Source of the DNA: Pontibacter korlensis
GTDB taxonomy: Bacteria; Bacteroidota; Bacteroidia; Cytophagales; Hymenobacteraceae
DNA: 64,000 nucleotides
Direction of reading: 5' to 3'
NCBI RefSeq assembly: GCF_000973725.1
Contig: NZ_CP009621.1
Location: 3,961,001-4,025,000, forward strand
This document shows, piece by piece, positions 18,866 to 27,436 of the stretch; positions within the stretch are counted from its first letter, which is position 1, and every line of letters begins with the position of its first letter. Position numbers and translations under genes: made by a program. The notes under the pieces were generated by a model. The model was not told where the DNA came from, did no database searches, and saw only the letters and a program-made list of their open reading frames with translations.

Positions 18866-21118
18866 TTACTCATGTATGCGTAGTTTGGCAAAGCTCAGGA
18901 GCAGCGTTTTCTCGCCTACCTCGTCGAAGTTGATGATGGCTTTGGTACTATTACCCTGCGTATCCATTTTGGTTACTACGCCGAACCCAAATTTAGGATG
19001 TTCTACCTTCATGCCTGCAGCCAACTTGGATGTGTCGCTTGGCTTAAAGTCAGCTGGCGGAGTATAAGCTGTTGCAGCTTGCTTGCGGGGTGGTGGCGAT
19101 ACTAAGCTGCTAATGCTGCTTTTACGCTGAAGTACCCTGTCAAATACGTTGCCTCCACCTACAGAGTGGCTCTCACCATACTTAAAATTAAGGAACTTTG
19201 GATCAATCTCATCCAGGAAGCGGCTCTTCTCACAGGCACGCAGGTTACCCCACTGGTAACGGCTGGTAGCATAAGTTAGATATAGCTTTTTCTCAGCACG
19301 GGTAATAGCTACATAGAATAAACGGCGTTCCTCTTCCAGGTCAGCGCGGGAGTTTAGCATCATCTGGCTTGGGAAGAGGTTTTCTTCCATACCCACAATA
19401 AACACGTTCTTAAACTCAAGGCCCTTGGCAGAGTGGATGGTCATGAGCGTGACAAACTCTCCATCGTCATCTGCCTTGGTATCCGCATCCGTAACCAGCG
19501 CAATATCCTGCAGGAAAGCGGATAGGCTTTTATCTTCCTTCTCAGGATCATCCACATACTCTTTTATACCATTGAGCAACTCTTGTATGTTCTCATAACG
19601 TGCCAGGCCCTCTACGGTTTTATCCTGGTACAATTCATCCACAATACCAGAGTGCTTGGCTATATGCTTGGCAACTTCAAAAGCATCGCTATTTTCAGCA
19701 ATGCGGGCAAAGTCGCGGATCATGATGGAGAAGTTCTCTATAGCTGTGCCCACGCGGTTACCTAAGAATTCAGTGGCATTCTGCACAACTTCCCAAACGC
19801 TATGGTTGGTTTCGTTAGCCGTTACGAACAGCTTTTGCTCTGTAGTCTCACCGATTCCACGCTTAGGGTAGTTGATAACGCGTCGCAGTGCCTGCTCATC
19901 ATTAGGGTTCACCGTCAGACGCAGGTAAGCGATCAGGTCCTTTATTTCCTTGCGTTGGTAGAAGGAGAGGCCACCTATTATTTTATACTTGATGTTCATG
20001 CGGCGCAGGGCTTCTTCCATGGCCCTTGACTGCGCATTGGTACGATATAATATAGCGAAGTCGTCGTAGGAGAGGTGGTTATTCATCTTCTCCTCAAAAA
20101 TGGTAGTAGCTACTAGTTTACCTTCTTCGTTATCTGAATTCGCTTTAATTACCTCAATTAGCGGTCCCTGCTCATTATCTGTATATACATCTTTTTTGAG
20201 CTGGGCAGTGTTGTTGCGGATTACAGAGTTAGCAGCATGCACAATGTTTTTGGTGGAGCGGTAGTTTTGCTCCAGTTTGAATACCTGTAGCTCAGGGTAG
20301 TCTCGTTCAAAATTCAGGATGTTCTGTATGTCAGCACCCCGGAAAGCATAGATGGACTGTGCATCGTCACCTACCACCACGATGTTTCGATTCTGAGCAG
20401 CCAACTTACGCGTAATCAGGTACTGCGAGTAGTTTGTGTCCTGATACTCATCTACCATCACAAATTTAAAAATGTTCTGGTACTTGTTTAGCGCGTCTGG
20501 GTGATCTTTAAAAAGCACGTTGGTATTGAACAGCAAATCATCAAAGTCCATGGCACCCGCACGGAAGCAGCGGCTTTGGTACATCTCATAGATCTTCCCG
20601 ATCTTCGGGCGCATGGCAGCCTCGTCATCAGCCTGTATCACAGCGTCGTTGATGTACTGCTTAACCGAGATCAGCTTGTTTTTGGCTGCAGAGATGCGAC
20701 TCAGCACTACGTTAGGCTTGTAGAGCTTATCATCCAGATTCATCTCCTTCACAATATTGCGGATTAGTGTTTTGGAGTCGTCCGTATCGTAGATGGTGAA
20801 GCTCTTAGGGTAACCGATTTTCTCAGCCTCAGCACGTAGAATGCGGGAGAAGACGGAGTGGAAGGTACCCATCCAAATGTTTTTTGCCTCATTTCCTATC
20901 ACCTTCTCGATACGGTGGCGCATCTCCTTTGCCGCTTTGTTGGTAAAGGTGAGGGCAAGTATGTTGAAAGGGTCTACACCCTGGCTGATCAAGTGTGCAA
21001 TCCGGTATGTAAGTACTCTTGTTTTACCAGAGCCGGCACCTGCAATAATCATGGCTGGACCATCAGTATGCAATACTGCCGCGCGCTGCGACTCGTTTAA
21101 TAAGCTTATATAATCCAT
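18866..21118 (-). CDS. pcrA: ATP-dependent DNA helicase, PcrA/UvrD type
   Basis: This 750-residue superfamily 1A 3'-5' helicase acts in nucleotide excision repair, mismatch repair and removal of proteins from DNA. Motif I is AGAGSGKTR (about 26-34). Other motifs are FTNKAAKEM, DEYQDTNYSQY (Walker B), GDDAQSIYAFRGA, QNYRS, and TIHSAKGLEFKNVFIVGMEENLFPS, with VAITRAEKKLYLT near the end. The C-terminal VEHPKFGFGVVTKMD...INFDEVGEKTLLLSFAKL segment is the Tudor-like domain that contacts RNA polymerase in PcrA/UvrD. The gene is transcribed alone, divergent from the Sel1/ankyrin gene. Confidence 0.97.
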   Translation of the reverse strand: MDYISLLNESQRAAVLHTDGPAMIIAGAGSGKTRVLTYRIAHLISQGVDPFNILALTFTNKAAKEMRHRIEKVIGNEAKNIWMGTFHSVFSRILRAEAEKIGYPKSFTIYDTDDSKTLIRNIVKEMNLDDKLYKPNVVLSRISAAKNKLISVKQYINDAVIQADDEAAMRPKIGKIYEMYQSRCFRAGAMDFDDLLFNTNVLFKDHPDALNKYQNIFKFVMVDEYQDTNYSQYLITRKLAAQNRNIVVVGDDAQSIYAFRGADIQNILNFERDYPELQVFKLEQNYRSTKNIVHAANSVIRNNTAQLKKDVYTDNEQGPLIEVIKANSDNEEGKLVATTIFEEKMNNHLSYDDFAILYRTNAQSRAMEEALRRMNIKYKIIGGLSFYQRKEIKDLIAYLRLTVNPNDEQALRRVINYPKRGIGETTEQKLFVTANETNHSVWEVVQNATEFLGNRVGTAIENFSIMIRDFARIAENSDAFEVAKHIAKHSGIVDELYQDKTVEGLARYENIQELLNGIKEYVDDPEKEDKSLSAFLQDIALVTDADTKADDDGEFVTLMTIHSAKGLEFKNVFIVGMEENLFPSQMMLNSRADLEEERRLFYVAITRAEKKLYLTYATSRYQWGNLRACEKSRFLDEIDPKFLNFKYGESHSVGGGNVFDRVLQRKSSISSLVSPPPRKQAATAYTPPADFKPSDTSKLAAGMKVEHPKFGFGVVTKMDTQGNSTKAIINFDEVGEKTLLLSFAKLRIHE

Positions 21119-21355
21119 TTCTTCTCTTCCGCGTGCTTAAAATCCATGCAATTTACGAATTGATATCCTTTTTTTAGAACCTTGTTTTCTCTTTCCTTAA
21201 CAGGATTAGAATGATTGTTCAAATGTTGATTAGAGATGCCACAAGTATAAACCTGCTATAAGATGAACACCTTCCGGGCGCAAAGCGTTTAGCCATAGGG
21301 GAGAAGGTTCTATAATTGCTGATGCCCTACATTTGCCAGCTGTTTTGGTCGCATT

Positions 21356-21386
21356 TTTGTTAAAAAGCCTTTAGCGCTTACTTTTG
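21356..21386 (+). promoter_or_regulatory. Bacteroidota-type promoter of the Sel1/ankyrin gene
   Basis: TTTG at 21356-21359, a 19-base spacer and TACTTTTG at 21379-21386 match the -33/-7 consensus exactly. Transcription should begin about 46 bases before the ATG at 21440. Confidence 0.82.
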
Positions 21387-21439
21387 CAGATTGCCAGAAC
21401 ATAACATATAACATATTGAGATATCATCACCATACCCTT

Positions 21440-23092
21440 ATGCACCGTCTTCCAAAGTTAAAGACACTCTTACTGCTTTGCTTGCTTAGCGGCATGAGCC
21501 ATGTTGGGGTAGCGCAACAAAAGTCTACAGGTACAGCAAAACCTACTACTACGGCAGCTAGAAAAGCAGCCCCTGCAACAGGTAAAAGTACTGCTACTGT
21601 CAGTACTAAACCAGCCGCAGCAGCGCCTGCTCCGGTTATCAGGCGTATATGGCGCACTCCTGTTATGGATGAGGCGATGTACTACTATACCTCCCTAGAT
21701 TTTCAAAAAGCGCAAGAGAAATTTAAGGCCGCTGCTGCGCAGGGTGAGCATGATGCTTATTACTTTCTGGGACGCATGCATCAGTACCGCGAACTAAAGT
21801 ATGATTCGGTGCAGATAGATACCATACAGCAGGTCCAGAATGCTGAAAAGTACTTCTCCGCCAACCGCGACTCTGCCCGCTATTATTATACAATGGCTTT
21901 GGATAGCGGAAGTGTTTTAGCCAATCTTGGTATGGCGGAACTAATGACGTTGCGTAGCGAAGAAGATACACAGCGCTTTTTGCAGCGTATGCGCACAGCT
22001 GCTATCACCATAAGAGAGAAAGCAGTAGAGGGTGATGCTTTCTGCAACCGCATATTGGGTGGCATGTATTATACCGGGTATGGTGAGATGAAGAACCATT
22101 CCCTTGCTTATAACTACATCCGTCGTGCAGCCGATGCAAATGACGTGGCAGCCTATGCTTCATTAGCAAATTTATACCTTAATGGTGAAGGTGTTGCCAA
22201 AGACACTGATAAAGCTGTATACTGGCTCCAGAAGGGTGTTGCAGCAGGCGAACGTGAGTCTATTTATACTCTGGCGCTTTTATATGAAGAGGGAACACTG
22301 GGTGAGGTTAAAATAGATGCTGCTCGCGACTTATATAGGAAAGCTGTATCCAAGGGCAGTGTAAACGCTTTTGAACAGTTGATCTACATCAACCAGACGC
22401 CCAACCAAAAAGTTGTAATAGCAGCCATCAACCGTGATCCGGAAATGCTGCAGCGCGCATTAGCTGCCGGAGGAGATGCCAATACACAGGAAGAGCCGGA
22501 AGACTATGAGGCTAACCTATATAAGCGCACACCGTTGATGCACGCCCTGTATGTGCCCATGCTGTTAGAGGATTATGGCGTAGAGTATCAGCCGGGAGCT
22601 CGTTTGAAAGCAGCCAGCCTTCTACTTAACAATGGTGCTGATGTAAATGCCCAGGATATAAACGGTAAAACTGCCCTGCATTATGTTGTGAGTAGTTCAC
22701 GTATCAGAACTGAGTTTTATGAACTAGAGCAGGTACAACTACTGGATACTTTGCTGGCTCATGGCGCTAACCCTAACATAAAAGATAAAGAAGGGAACAC
22801 AGTACTGGCACAGGCGCTTCATGCTACCATTGGGCAGCATATCGGTATAATGGAGCTGGAGAGGCTCCTGCAGTCTGGCGCTAACCCGAATGTGGTAAAC
22901 AACGAAGGTAAAACACCTCTCATGCTGGCCTGTGAAATTGATGCTAACTTTGAGATTATATTAGCCCTGCTACAAGCCGATGCCGATGTTACTATAACTG
23001 ACAATACGGGTAGAGCTGCTATTGATTATACTAAACACGAGAACGTTCAGAATATACTTTTGGCGGCAGGCTCACCTCAAAAGCAGAATTAG
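21440..23092 (+). CDS. Exported Sel1-like and ankyrin repeat protein
   Basis: Translation from the first ATG, 21440, gives 550 residues. A signal peptide (MHRLPKLKTLLLLCLLSG then MSHVGVAQ, cleavage near residue 26) is followed by a Thr/Ala/Lys/Pro-rich linker. Sel1-like TPR repeats cover about 70-310, for example AYASLANLYLNGEGVAKDTD and AVYWLQKGVAAG. Four or five ankyrin repeats cover about 335-545, with repeat cores such as LLNNGADVNAQDINGKTALH, LLAHGANPNIKDKEGNTVL and LLQSGANPNVVNNEGKTPLM. Both modules bind proteins, so a periplasmic or surface interaction role is likely. No enzymatic domain is seen. It is monocistronic, with its own promoter and terminator. Confidence 0.88.
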   Translation: MHRLPKLKTLLLLCLLSGMSHVGVAQQKSTGTAKPTTTAARKAAPATGKSTATVSTKPAAAAPAPVIRRIWRTPVMDEAMYYYTSLDFQKAQEKFKAAAAQGEHDAYYFLGRMHQYRELKYDSVQIDTIQQVQNAEKYFSANRDSARYYYTMALDSGSVLANLGMAELMTLRSEEDTQRFLQRMRTAAITIREKAVEGDAFCNRILGGMYYTGYGEMKNHSLAYNYIRRAADANDVAAYASLANLYLNGEGVAKDTDKAVYWLQKGVAAGERESIYTLALLYEEGTLGEVKIDAARDLYRKAVSKGSVNAFEQLIYINQTPNQKVVIAAINRDPEMLQRALAAGGDANTQEEPEDYEANLYKRTPLMHALYVPMLLEDYGVEYQPGARLKAASLLLNNGADVNAQDINGKTALHYVVSSSRIRTEFYELEQVQLLDTLLAHGANPNIKDKEGNTVLAQALHATIGQHIGIMELERLLQSGANPNVVNNEGKTPLMLACEIDANFEIILALLQADADVTITDNTGRAAIDYTKHENVQNILLAAGSPQKQN

Positions 23093-23113
23093 ACTTTAAT
23101 TTATTAAGATCTA

Positions 23114-23149
23114 GAAAAGAGGCGCCTATAGTTGTGCCTCTTTTTTTTG
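23114..23149 (+). terminator. Terminator after the Sel1/ankyrin gene
   Basis: AAAAGAGGC / GCCTCTTTT with a loop of about 11 bases is followed by a T8 run, 20 bases beyond the stop codon. Confidence 0.88.
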
Positions 23150-23293
23150 TCCTGTTTACACTGGAAACCTGCACTGCCAACTGAGTTTTTGAGGTAATGC
23201 GTTTTAAACTTATTTATGGCTACCTTTGTCTCTTTAATATTCAGGTAAAAGGCTTGATGCTTTTTCCTTTTGTTTTTAGCCATTGTAATTGAC

Positions 23294-23878
23294 ATGATAG
23301 TTCTTCAGAATACCGTTATAAGCGACGATGTTCGCGACCAGTTTTTCGTATGTAACCTTGAGAAATGTAAAGGGGCCTGCTGCGTTGAAGGTGATCTGGG
23401 AGCACCGCTGGAGGAGGAGGAACTGCAAATTCTTACAGATCATTACGATCAGATAAAGCCGTACATGTCTGAGGCCGGTTTAAAGGCGGTGGATGATCAA
23501 GGCTTATATATCAAGGATTGGGAAGGCGATTACTCGACACCAACCATTGGTAACCGTGAGTGTGCCTACGCTATTTACGATACCGACAATACCCTTAAGT
23601 GCGCAATTGAGCAGGCTTATTACGATGGTAAAATTGATTGGAAAAAGCCGATCTCCTGCCATCTTTACCCAATCCGAATTACAAAATATGATGGCTTCGA
23701 AGCCCTTAACTACGACCGTTGGGGCATCTGCAGTTCAGCCTGTAGCTTTGGTCAGGATCTGGGAGTACGCGTTTATCAGTTTCTAAAAGAACCTCTTATC
23801 CGTAAGTATGGCGAGAGCTGGTATAGTGAGCTGGAGCAACTGATGGAAAACGAAGAAGCTGCTGCTTCATCTAAATAA
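23294..23878 (+). CDS. DUF3109 family cysteine-rich protein
   Basis: From the ATG at 23294 this is a 194-residue protein of the DUF3109 family, common in Bacteroidota. It starts [20 protein letters not shown]. It has clustered cysteines ([11 protein letters not shown] at about 20-30, [46 protein letters not shown]) resembling the Fe-S/zinc-binding YkgJ-type CxxxCxxCC arrangement. Metal or cluster binding is likely; the function is unknown. An alternative TTG start at 23270 would add eight hydrophobic residues. TACCTTTG at 23221-23228 fits a -7 element. Confidence 0.85.
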   Translation: MIVLQNTVISDDVRDQFFVCNLEKCKGACCVEGDLGAPLEEEELQILTDHYDQIKPYMSEAGLKAVDDQGLYIKDWEGDYSTPTIGNRECAYAIYDTDNTLKCAIEQAYYDGKIDWKKPISCHLYPIRITKYDGFEALNYDRWGICSSACSFGQDLGVRVYQFLKEPLIRKYGESWYSELEQLMENEEAAASSK

Positions 23879-23953
23879 ATTCACTCTGGATTAGCTTATC
23901 TAAAACAGGAGTGCTTCTGTAATAAGTTTCTTACCTTCTCTTATCACCTCACT

Positions 23954-24361
23954 ATGAATACATCAACAATTATTGATCTTGGCTTCTACAAAATAGAGGT
24001 GGAGGAGAGTAGTAATCTTGTAAAGGCAGATTGGACCAGATCTGTTAACAAAGACGAAATGGTAGCAGGTGGTACAAAGCTGTATGAGGTTTTGCGAGAT
24101 ACAAAGCTTGAAAATGCCATAGCTGATGCCAGAAAGCTTACCGCTTTATCTTCTGAGACGAAGGAATGGATGGCTAGCAAGTTTTATGAATTGCTATCAC
24201 AGACAAACGTTAAAAAGGTAGCTCGGGTAGTACCGAATGATGTGTTCTCCAGAATTGCGTTAGAATCTGTAGTTACCAGGGCAGAAGCACTCGGTGTTAC
24301 CAAATTTGAGGTCAAAAGCTTTACAAGTCCAACCATAGCTCTAGCTTGGCTTAATAGCTAA
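23954..24361 (+). CDS. STAS/SpoIIAA-like protein of unknown function
   Basis: This 135-residue soluble protein has alternating strands and helices (NTSTIIDLGFYKIEVEE ... LENAIADARKLTALSSETKE ... KKVARVVPNDVFSRIALES ... KFEVKSFTSPTIALAWLNS). The ending, a strand plus 'A-x-x-W-L', is typical of SpoIIAA-like/STAS-related stand-alone proteins of Bacteroidota. The family placement is by pattern only. A function cannot be assigned. It stands between the DUF3109 gene and a terminator that precedes the blaI-like gene. Confidence 0.7.
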   Translation: MNTSTIIDLGFYKIEVEESSNLVKADWTRSVNKDEMVAGGTKLYEVLRDTKLENAIADARKLTALSSETKEWMASKFYELLSQTNVKKVARVVPNDVFSRIALESVVTRAEALGVTKFEVKSFTSPTIALAWLNS

Positions 24362-24388
24362 ACAACATCTTTCCCTAATTACCATATG

Positions 24389-24418
24389 AACTGCCATCGC
24401 CCTGATGGCAGTTTTTTA
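24389..24418 (+). terminator. Terminator before the blaI-like operon
   Basis: AACTGCCATC / GATGGCAGTT with a 5-base loop (GCCCT) is followed by TTTTTATTTTTATTTT. It isolates the STAS-like gene from the regulated operon downstream. Confidence 0.9.
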
Positions 24419-24446
24419 TTTTTATTTTCAGTAGACTGTATCTTTT

Positions 24447-24480
24447 TACGAAATTATCGTATAATTACGAAAAGTTCGTA
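24447..24480 (+). promoter_or_regulatory. Two tandem perfect BlaI-type operators
   Basis: TACGA-N5-TCGTA occurs twice, at 24447-24461 and 24466-24480. Both dyads are perfect, with centres 19 bases apart, and they end five bases before the regulator's ATG. BlaI/MecI dimers bind short dyads with TAC/GTA ends in their own promoters (family knowledge). TATCTTTT at 24439-24446 is one mismatch from the -7 element, so the dyads would cover the transcription start and block it. Confidence 0.82.
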
Positions 24481-24485
24481 GATAG

Positions 24486-24851
24486 ATGGAGAGATTAACA
24501 CAGTCAGAAGAAGAAGCCATGCAGGTGCTATGGCAGCTGAACGGAGGATTTATAAAAGAGGTCCTGGAGAATTTACACGAGCCTAAACCTCCTTATACTA
24601 CTTTGGCCTCCACTGTAAAGAATTTGGAGCGCAAGGGATATGTGCAAGGGCAAAAGTACGGTAACTCTTACCGCTATGTACCAATGGTAAGAGCAGAGGA
24701 TTACCGCAAAGAGTTTATGCGCAGCTTTGTTGGTAGCTACTTTCGGAATTCCTACAAAGAGGTAGTTTCCTTTTTTGCCAAGGAGCAGGAGATAAGTGCT
24801 GAGGAGTTAAAGGAAATTATCCAGATGATCGAAAAAGAGAAAGGAGAGTGA
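24486..24851 (+). CDS. BlaI/MecI/CopY family transcriptional repressor
   Basis: The 121-residue protein has the BlaI/MecI winged helix-turn-helix (LTQSEEEAMQVLWQLNGGFIKEVLENL ... PYTTLASTVKNLERKGYV) and a C-terminal dimerisation helix region (SFFAKEQEISAEELKEIIQM). In the family, a membrane peptidase signal leads to repressor cleavage near this boundary and derepression. It lies directly behind two perfect dyad operators and is followed by its cognate M56 peptidase one base after the stop, so autoregulation of the pair is very likely. Confidence 0.93.
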   Translation: MERLTQSEEEAMQVLWQLNGGFIKEVLENLHEPKPPYTTLASTVKNLERKGYVQGQKYGNSYRYVPMVRAEDYRKEFMRSFVGSYFRNSYKEVVSFFAKEQEISAEELKEIIQMIEKEKGE

Positions 24852-24852
24852 T

Positions 24853-26283
24853 ATGCCAGCTGCCATCCTGTACTTGCTGAAAGTTAACCTCTTGGTGTTG
24901 TTGTTTTACATAGCCTATTGGGTGCTGCTCCGAAAGCTTACCTTCTATACTTACAACCGTTACTTCCTTCTGGGATCTCTGCTTCTTTCGGCTGTTTTCC
25001 CTTTGCTCGACCTGTCATATTTCTATGCACAGCCGTCACAGTTAGGTGCTGAGATTATCATCCTAATGCCTGATTGGGCAGGTAATACTTACCCTGTGCA
25101 GCAGGAGCCAAGAGAATACTGGGGTTGGCTTATGCTGGTTTGTGCACTTGGGTCTGCTGTGGTAGCAGTAAGGTTTATACTTCAGTTTGTTTCATTCTGG
25201 CAGCTACATAAAAACTCTGAGCCAGCTTCATGGGAGGGGCAGTGTTTCAGAAAGCTGCAAGGTGAGGTGGGGCCTTTCTCCTTTTGGCGCACCATTTATC
25301 TTAACCCAAAGCAGCATACCATTCAAGAGTTACAAGCCCTTCTCCTACACGAGAAAGCGCACGCAGATCAGCTCCACAGCCTGGATATTATATTATCGCA
25401 GCTGCTGATGATTGGGTGCTGGTTCAATCCAGCTGTATGGTTGCTGCAGCGGGATGTACGGCAGAACCTAGAGTTTATAGCAGATCAGCAAGTGCTACAG
25501 CAGGGGCTGGAGCGAAAAGCCTATCAATACAGCCTCGTGCGTGTAAGCACACAGCTGCTGGATAATAACCTGGTTATGAGTTTTAATTTCAATCATATTA
25601 AAAACAGAATTGCCATGATGAATAAAACAAAATCAAATTCGCTGCACAAGTTGAAGTACTTGTTTCTGCCTCCTTCCGTGCTGGTGCTAGCTTTAGTTGT
25701 TACAACATCTAAAGCAGAAGTAGACCTGATGACGCAAGGGCTTAATCAAAGTATAAATGAGGAGCTGCAAGACACAACCTCAAAGAAATCCTCTGTTACA
25801 ATTGTAGGTGGAGAGCAGGATGGTGTGGTCTATTATCTGGACGGTAAACGAACAGATGCGGACAAAATCAAGAGTATAAATCCTGACCAGATTGAAAAAG
25901 TAGATGTGCTGAAAGGTGAAAGAGCACAGTCACTAATAGGAGCTGAAGAAGTAAAAGGCTTGGTTGTGATCACAACAAAAGCAGGAAAGAATTCTTCAGA
26001 AGCGCAGTCACTACAAAAGAAGTTAGACGCTTTGCAAGGCGGTACGGGTAAATCATCAAGTTTCAACTTCTCTTACGAAAACACCTCTGACTCTGGGACT
26101 GCTATACAAGTAGGCCGTGATGTACTGTATCTGCTGGATGATAAGGAGATCAGCTATGAGGAAATGAAAGCTATTGACCCTAATAACATAGCTTCTGTTG
26201 ATGTGGTGAAGAATAAAGAGGCAGTAGAAAAGTATGGCGAAAAGGGTAAAAATGGTGTAGTACACATCAAAACAAAAAACTAA
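24853..26283 (+). CDS. BlaR1-like M56 family membrane peptidase with plug-like repeats
   Basis: The 476-residue protein begins with transmembrane helices (about 6-24, 35-52, 90-112). A zinc-metallopeptidase domain follows, with HEKAH at residues 166-170 matching HExxH of the M56 family, and a further helix lies near 275-290. The extracytoplasmic C-terminus lacks a recognisable penicillin-binding sensor. Instead it has two copies of a segment resembling the TonB-dependent-receptor plug (about 326-376, YYLDGKRTDADKIKSINPDQ ... VVITTK; about 424-476, YLLDDKEISYEEMKAIDPNN ... GVVHIKTK). It should relay an envelope signal to the BlaI-like repressor encoded just upstream. The signal is unknown. Confidence 0.92.
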   Translation: MPAAILYLLKVNLLVLLFYIAYWVLLRKLTFYTYNRYFLLGSLLLSAVFPLLDLSYFYAQPSQLGAEIIILMPDWAGNTYPVQQEPREYWGWLMLVCALGSAVVAVRFILQFVSFWQLHKNSEPASWEGQCFRKLQGEVGPFSFWRTIYLNPKQHTIQELQALLLHEKAHADQLHSLDIILSQLLMIGCWFNPAVWLLQRDVRQNLEFIADQQVLQQGLERKAYQYSLVRVSTQLLDNNLVMSFNFNHIKNRIAMMNKTKSNSLHKLKYLFLPPSVLVLALVVTTSKAEVDLMTQGLNQSINEELQDTTSKKSSVTIVGGEQDGVVYYLDGKRTDADKIKSINPDQIEKVDVLKGERAQSLIGAEEVKGLVVITTKAGKNSSEAQSLQKKLDALQGGTGKSSSFNFSYENTSDSGTAIQVGRDVLYLLDDKEISYEEMKAIDPNNIASVDVVKNKEAVEKYGEKGKNGVVHIKTKN

Positions 26284-26308
26284 CCTTTTTTTGAATGCAT
26301 GGATGGGG

Positions 26309-26361
26309 AAAAGATCACCCTGCTTCTCAACGATGTTTCTGAGGGGCAGGGTGATCTTTTA
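26309..26361. terminator. Bidirectional terminator after the M56 gene
   Basis: AAAAGATCACCCTGC and GCAGGGTGATCTTTT are perfect 15-bp arms around a 22-base loop with a small inner stem. It lies between convergent genes. Confidence 0.88.
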
Positions 26362-26408
26362 TCCCAGGCAAAAGAAGCGTAAGCCAGCAAGCTGATTCTC
26401 TTTACAAT

Positions 26409-27335
26409 CTAATATCGCTCCAACTCTGGAAGGAGTAGTGCTGCAAGTTTTTCTTTACGTTTGATAGCCTCTCTTGCCCAAAACTTAGCTTGCTCAATAT
26501 CACCCATGGCTTCATATACAACCGCCAGGTTATAAGCAGCCCTGGCAGCATCTTTCTTGTGGCTTCCATCTGCCAGGGGCTCTAGCAATGCAATGGCATT
26601 AGACCAATCGTTTGCCGCCATTTTGTGAGCTGCCGGTAAAAGGTTTTTTGTTGAGTAGTAGGAGCGTGAAAACCTTACTGGCTTAGGAGAAAGCCTGCTC
26701 CAGTAACCGGCACCAGTATACCATGCTAGGTCATTTATCATTGCTCCGGCGTTTCCCAGGGAAGGACCAACAGCCAGCAGGCCACTGATAACAGGCCTGG
26801 TGTTGTACAAGTCTTTTTCAGTAAGAACCATCATGTCTAATAAGTTGCCTGTGCTGTCGTACAACGCCCAGGTTGAGGCAGTTACTAACGTGAAATAGGC
26901 CATTTTCGAATTGTCCTGCTCCCTGACCGTTTCCTGTTCCAGAAAGGCATCGAAATGCTCTAAGGAAAGCAGTAGGTGGTGGGGGTGCTGCCTATCAATA
27001 GCTTGTACTTCTTCCCGCTCAAGTCCCTCCTTATATGTTGTTGCTCTATAGCTGGCTGTGTCGGTATATACTATATCGTAGGTTTCGTCCTGTAATATGC
27101 CCTCAATAGCACCTGCAAAAGCATGTCTTGCTCCATCTTCTAAAACAGCGAGCTTCTTTTCCTTTTTAATGTCCAGCAGGGAGGAGTTGAACCTGTTGAT
27201 TACCGCTACTTTCCATTGTTCATTTGCTACGGCTACTTCGGCTGGTTGTGTTTTGTCAACATATAGCACCGAGGTACAGCTAAACTGCAAAGTTGCCAAT
27301 GTACAGCAGAAGGCAAGGGTAATAATCTTTCGCAT
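26409..27335 (-). CDS. Lipoprotein with C-terminal TPR, DUF6340-like
   Basis: The 308-residue protein has a lipoprotein signal (MRKIITLAFCCTLATLQFSC, lipid-attached Cys20). A central domain runs about 40-200 (WKVAVINRFNSSLLDIKKEK ... HHLLLSLEHFDAFLEQE). The C-terminal TPR-like segment (NWSNAIALLEPLAD ... ARAAYNLAVVYEAMGDIEQA) covers about 240-300. It resembles the Bacteroidota DUF6340 family, from memory and with moderate certainty. Function is unknown; an outer-membrane-facing location is expected. It is monocistronic and convergent with the M56 gene. Confidence 0.8.
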   Translation of the reverse strand: MRKIITLAFCCTLATLQFSCTSVLYVDKTQPAEVAVANEQWKVAVINRFNSSLLDIKKEKKLAVLEDGARHAFAGAIEGILQDETYDIVYTDTASYRATTYKEGLEREEVQAIDRQHPHHLLLSLEHFDAFLEQETVREQDNSKMAYFTLVTASTWALYDSTGNLLDMMVLTEKDLYNTRPVISGLLAVGPSLGNAGAMINDLAWYTGAGYWSRLSPKPVRFSRSYYSTKNLLPAAHKMAANDWSNAIALLEPLADGSHKKDAARAAYNLAVVYEAMGDIEQAKFWAREAIKRKEKLAALLLPELERY

Positions 27336-27373
27336 TGGGTATGTTTACATAGTGGCTTAGTGATATTAAGTTA

Positions 27374-27404
27374 TAAAAAAAAGCCTCAGCAATACAGCTG
27401 AGGC
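27374..27404 (-). terminator. Terminator after accC
   Basis: On the minus strand, GCCTCAGC-TGTATT-GCTGAGGC is followed by a T8 run. It lies 33 bases beyond the accC stop and closes the efp-accB-accC unit. Confidence 0.92.
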
Positions 27405-27436
27405 CTAATTTATACTTTATCTATGCGATGTTGATG

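Noticed and set aside
23104..23295. Lysine-rich 63-codon minus-strand frame
   Set aside because: It spans the Sel1/ankyrin terminator and the upstream region of the DUF3109 gene, has biased low-complexity composition and no ribosome-binding site.
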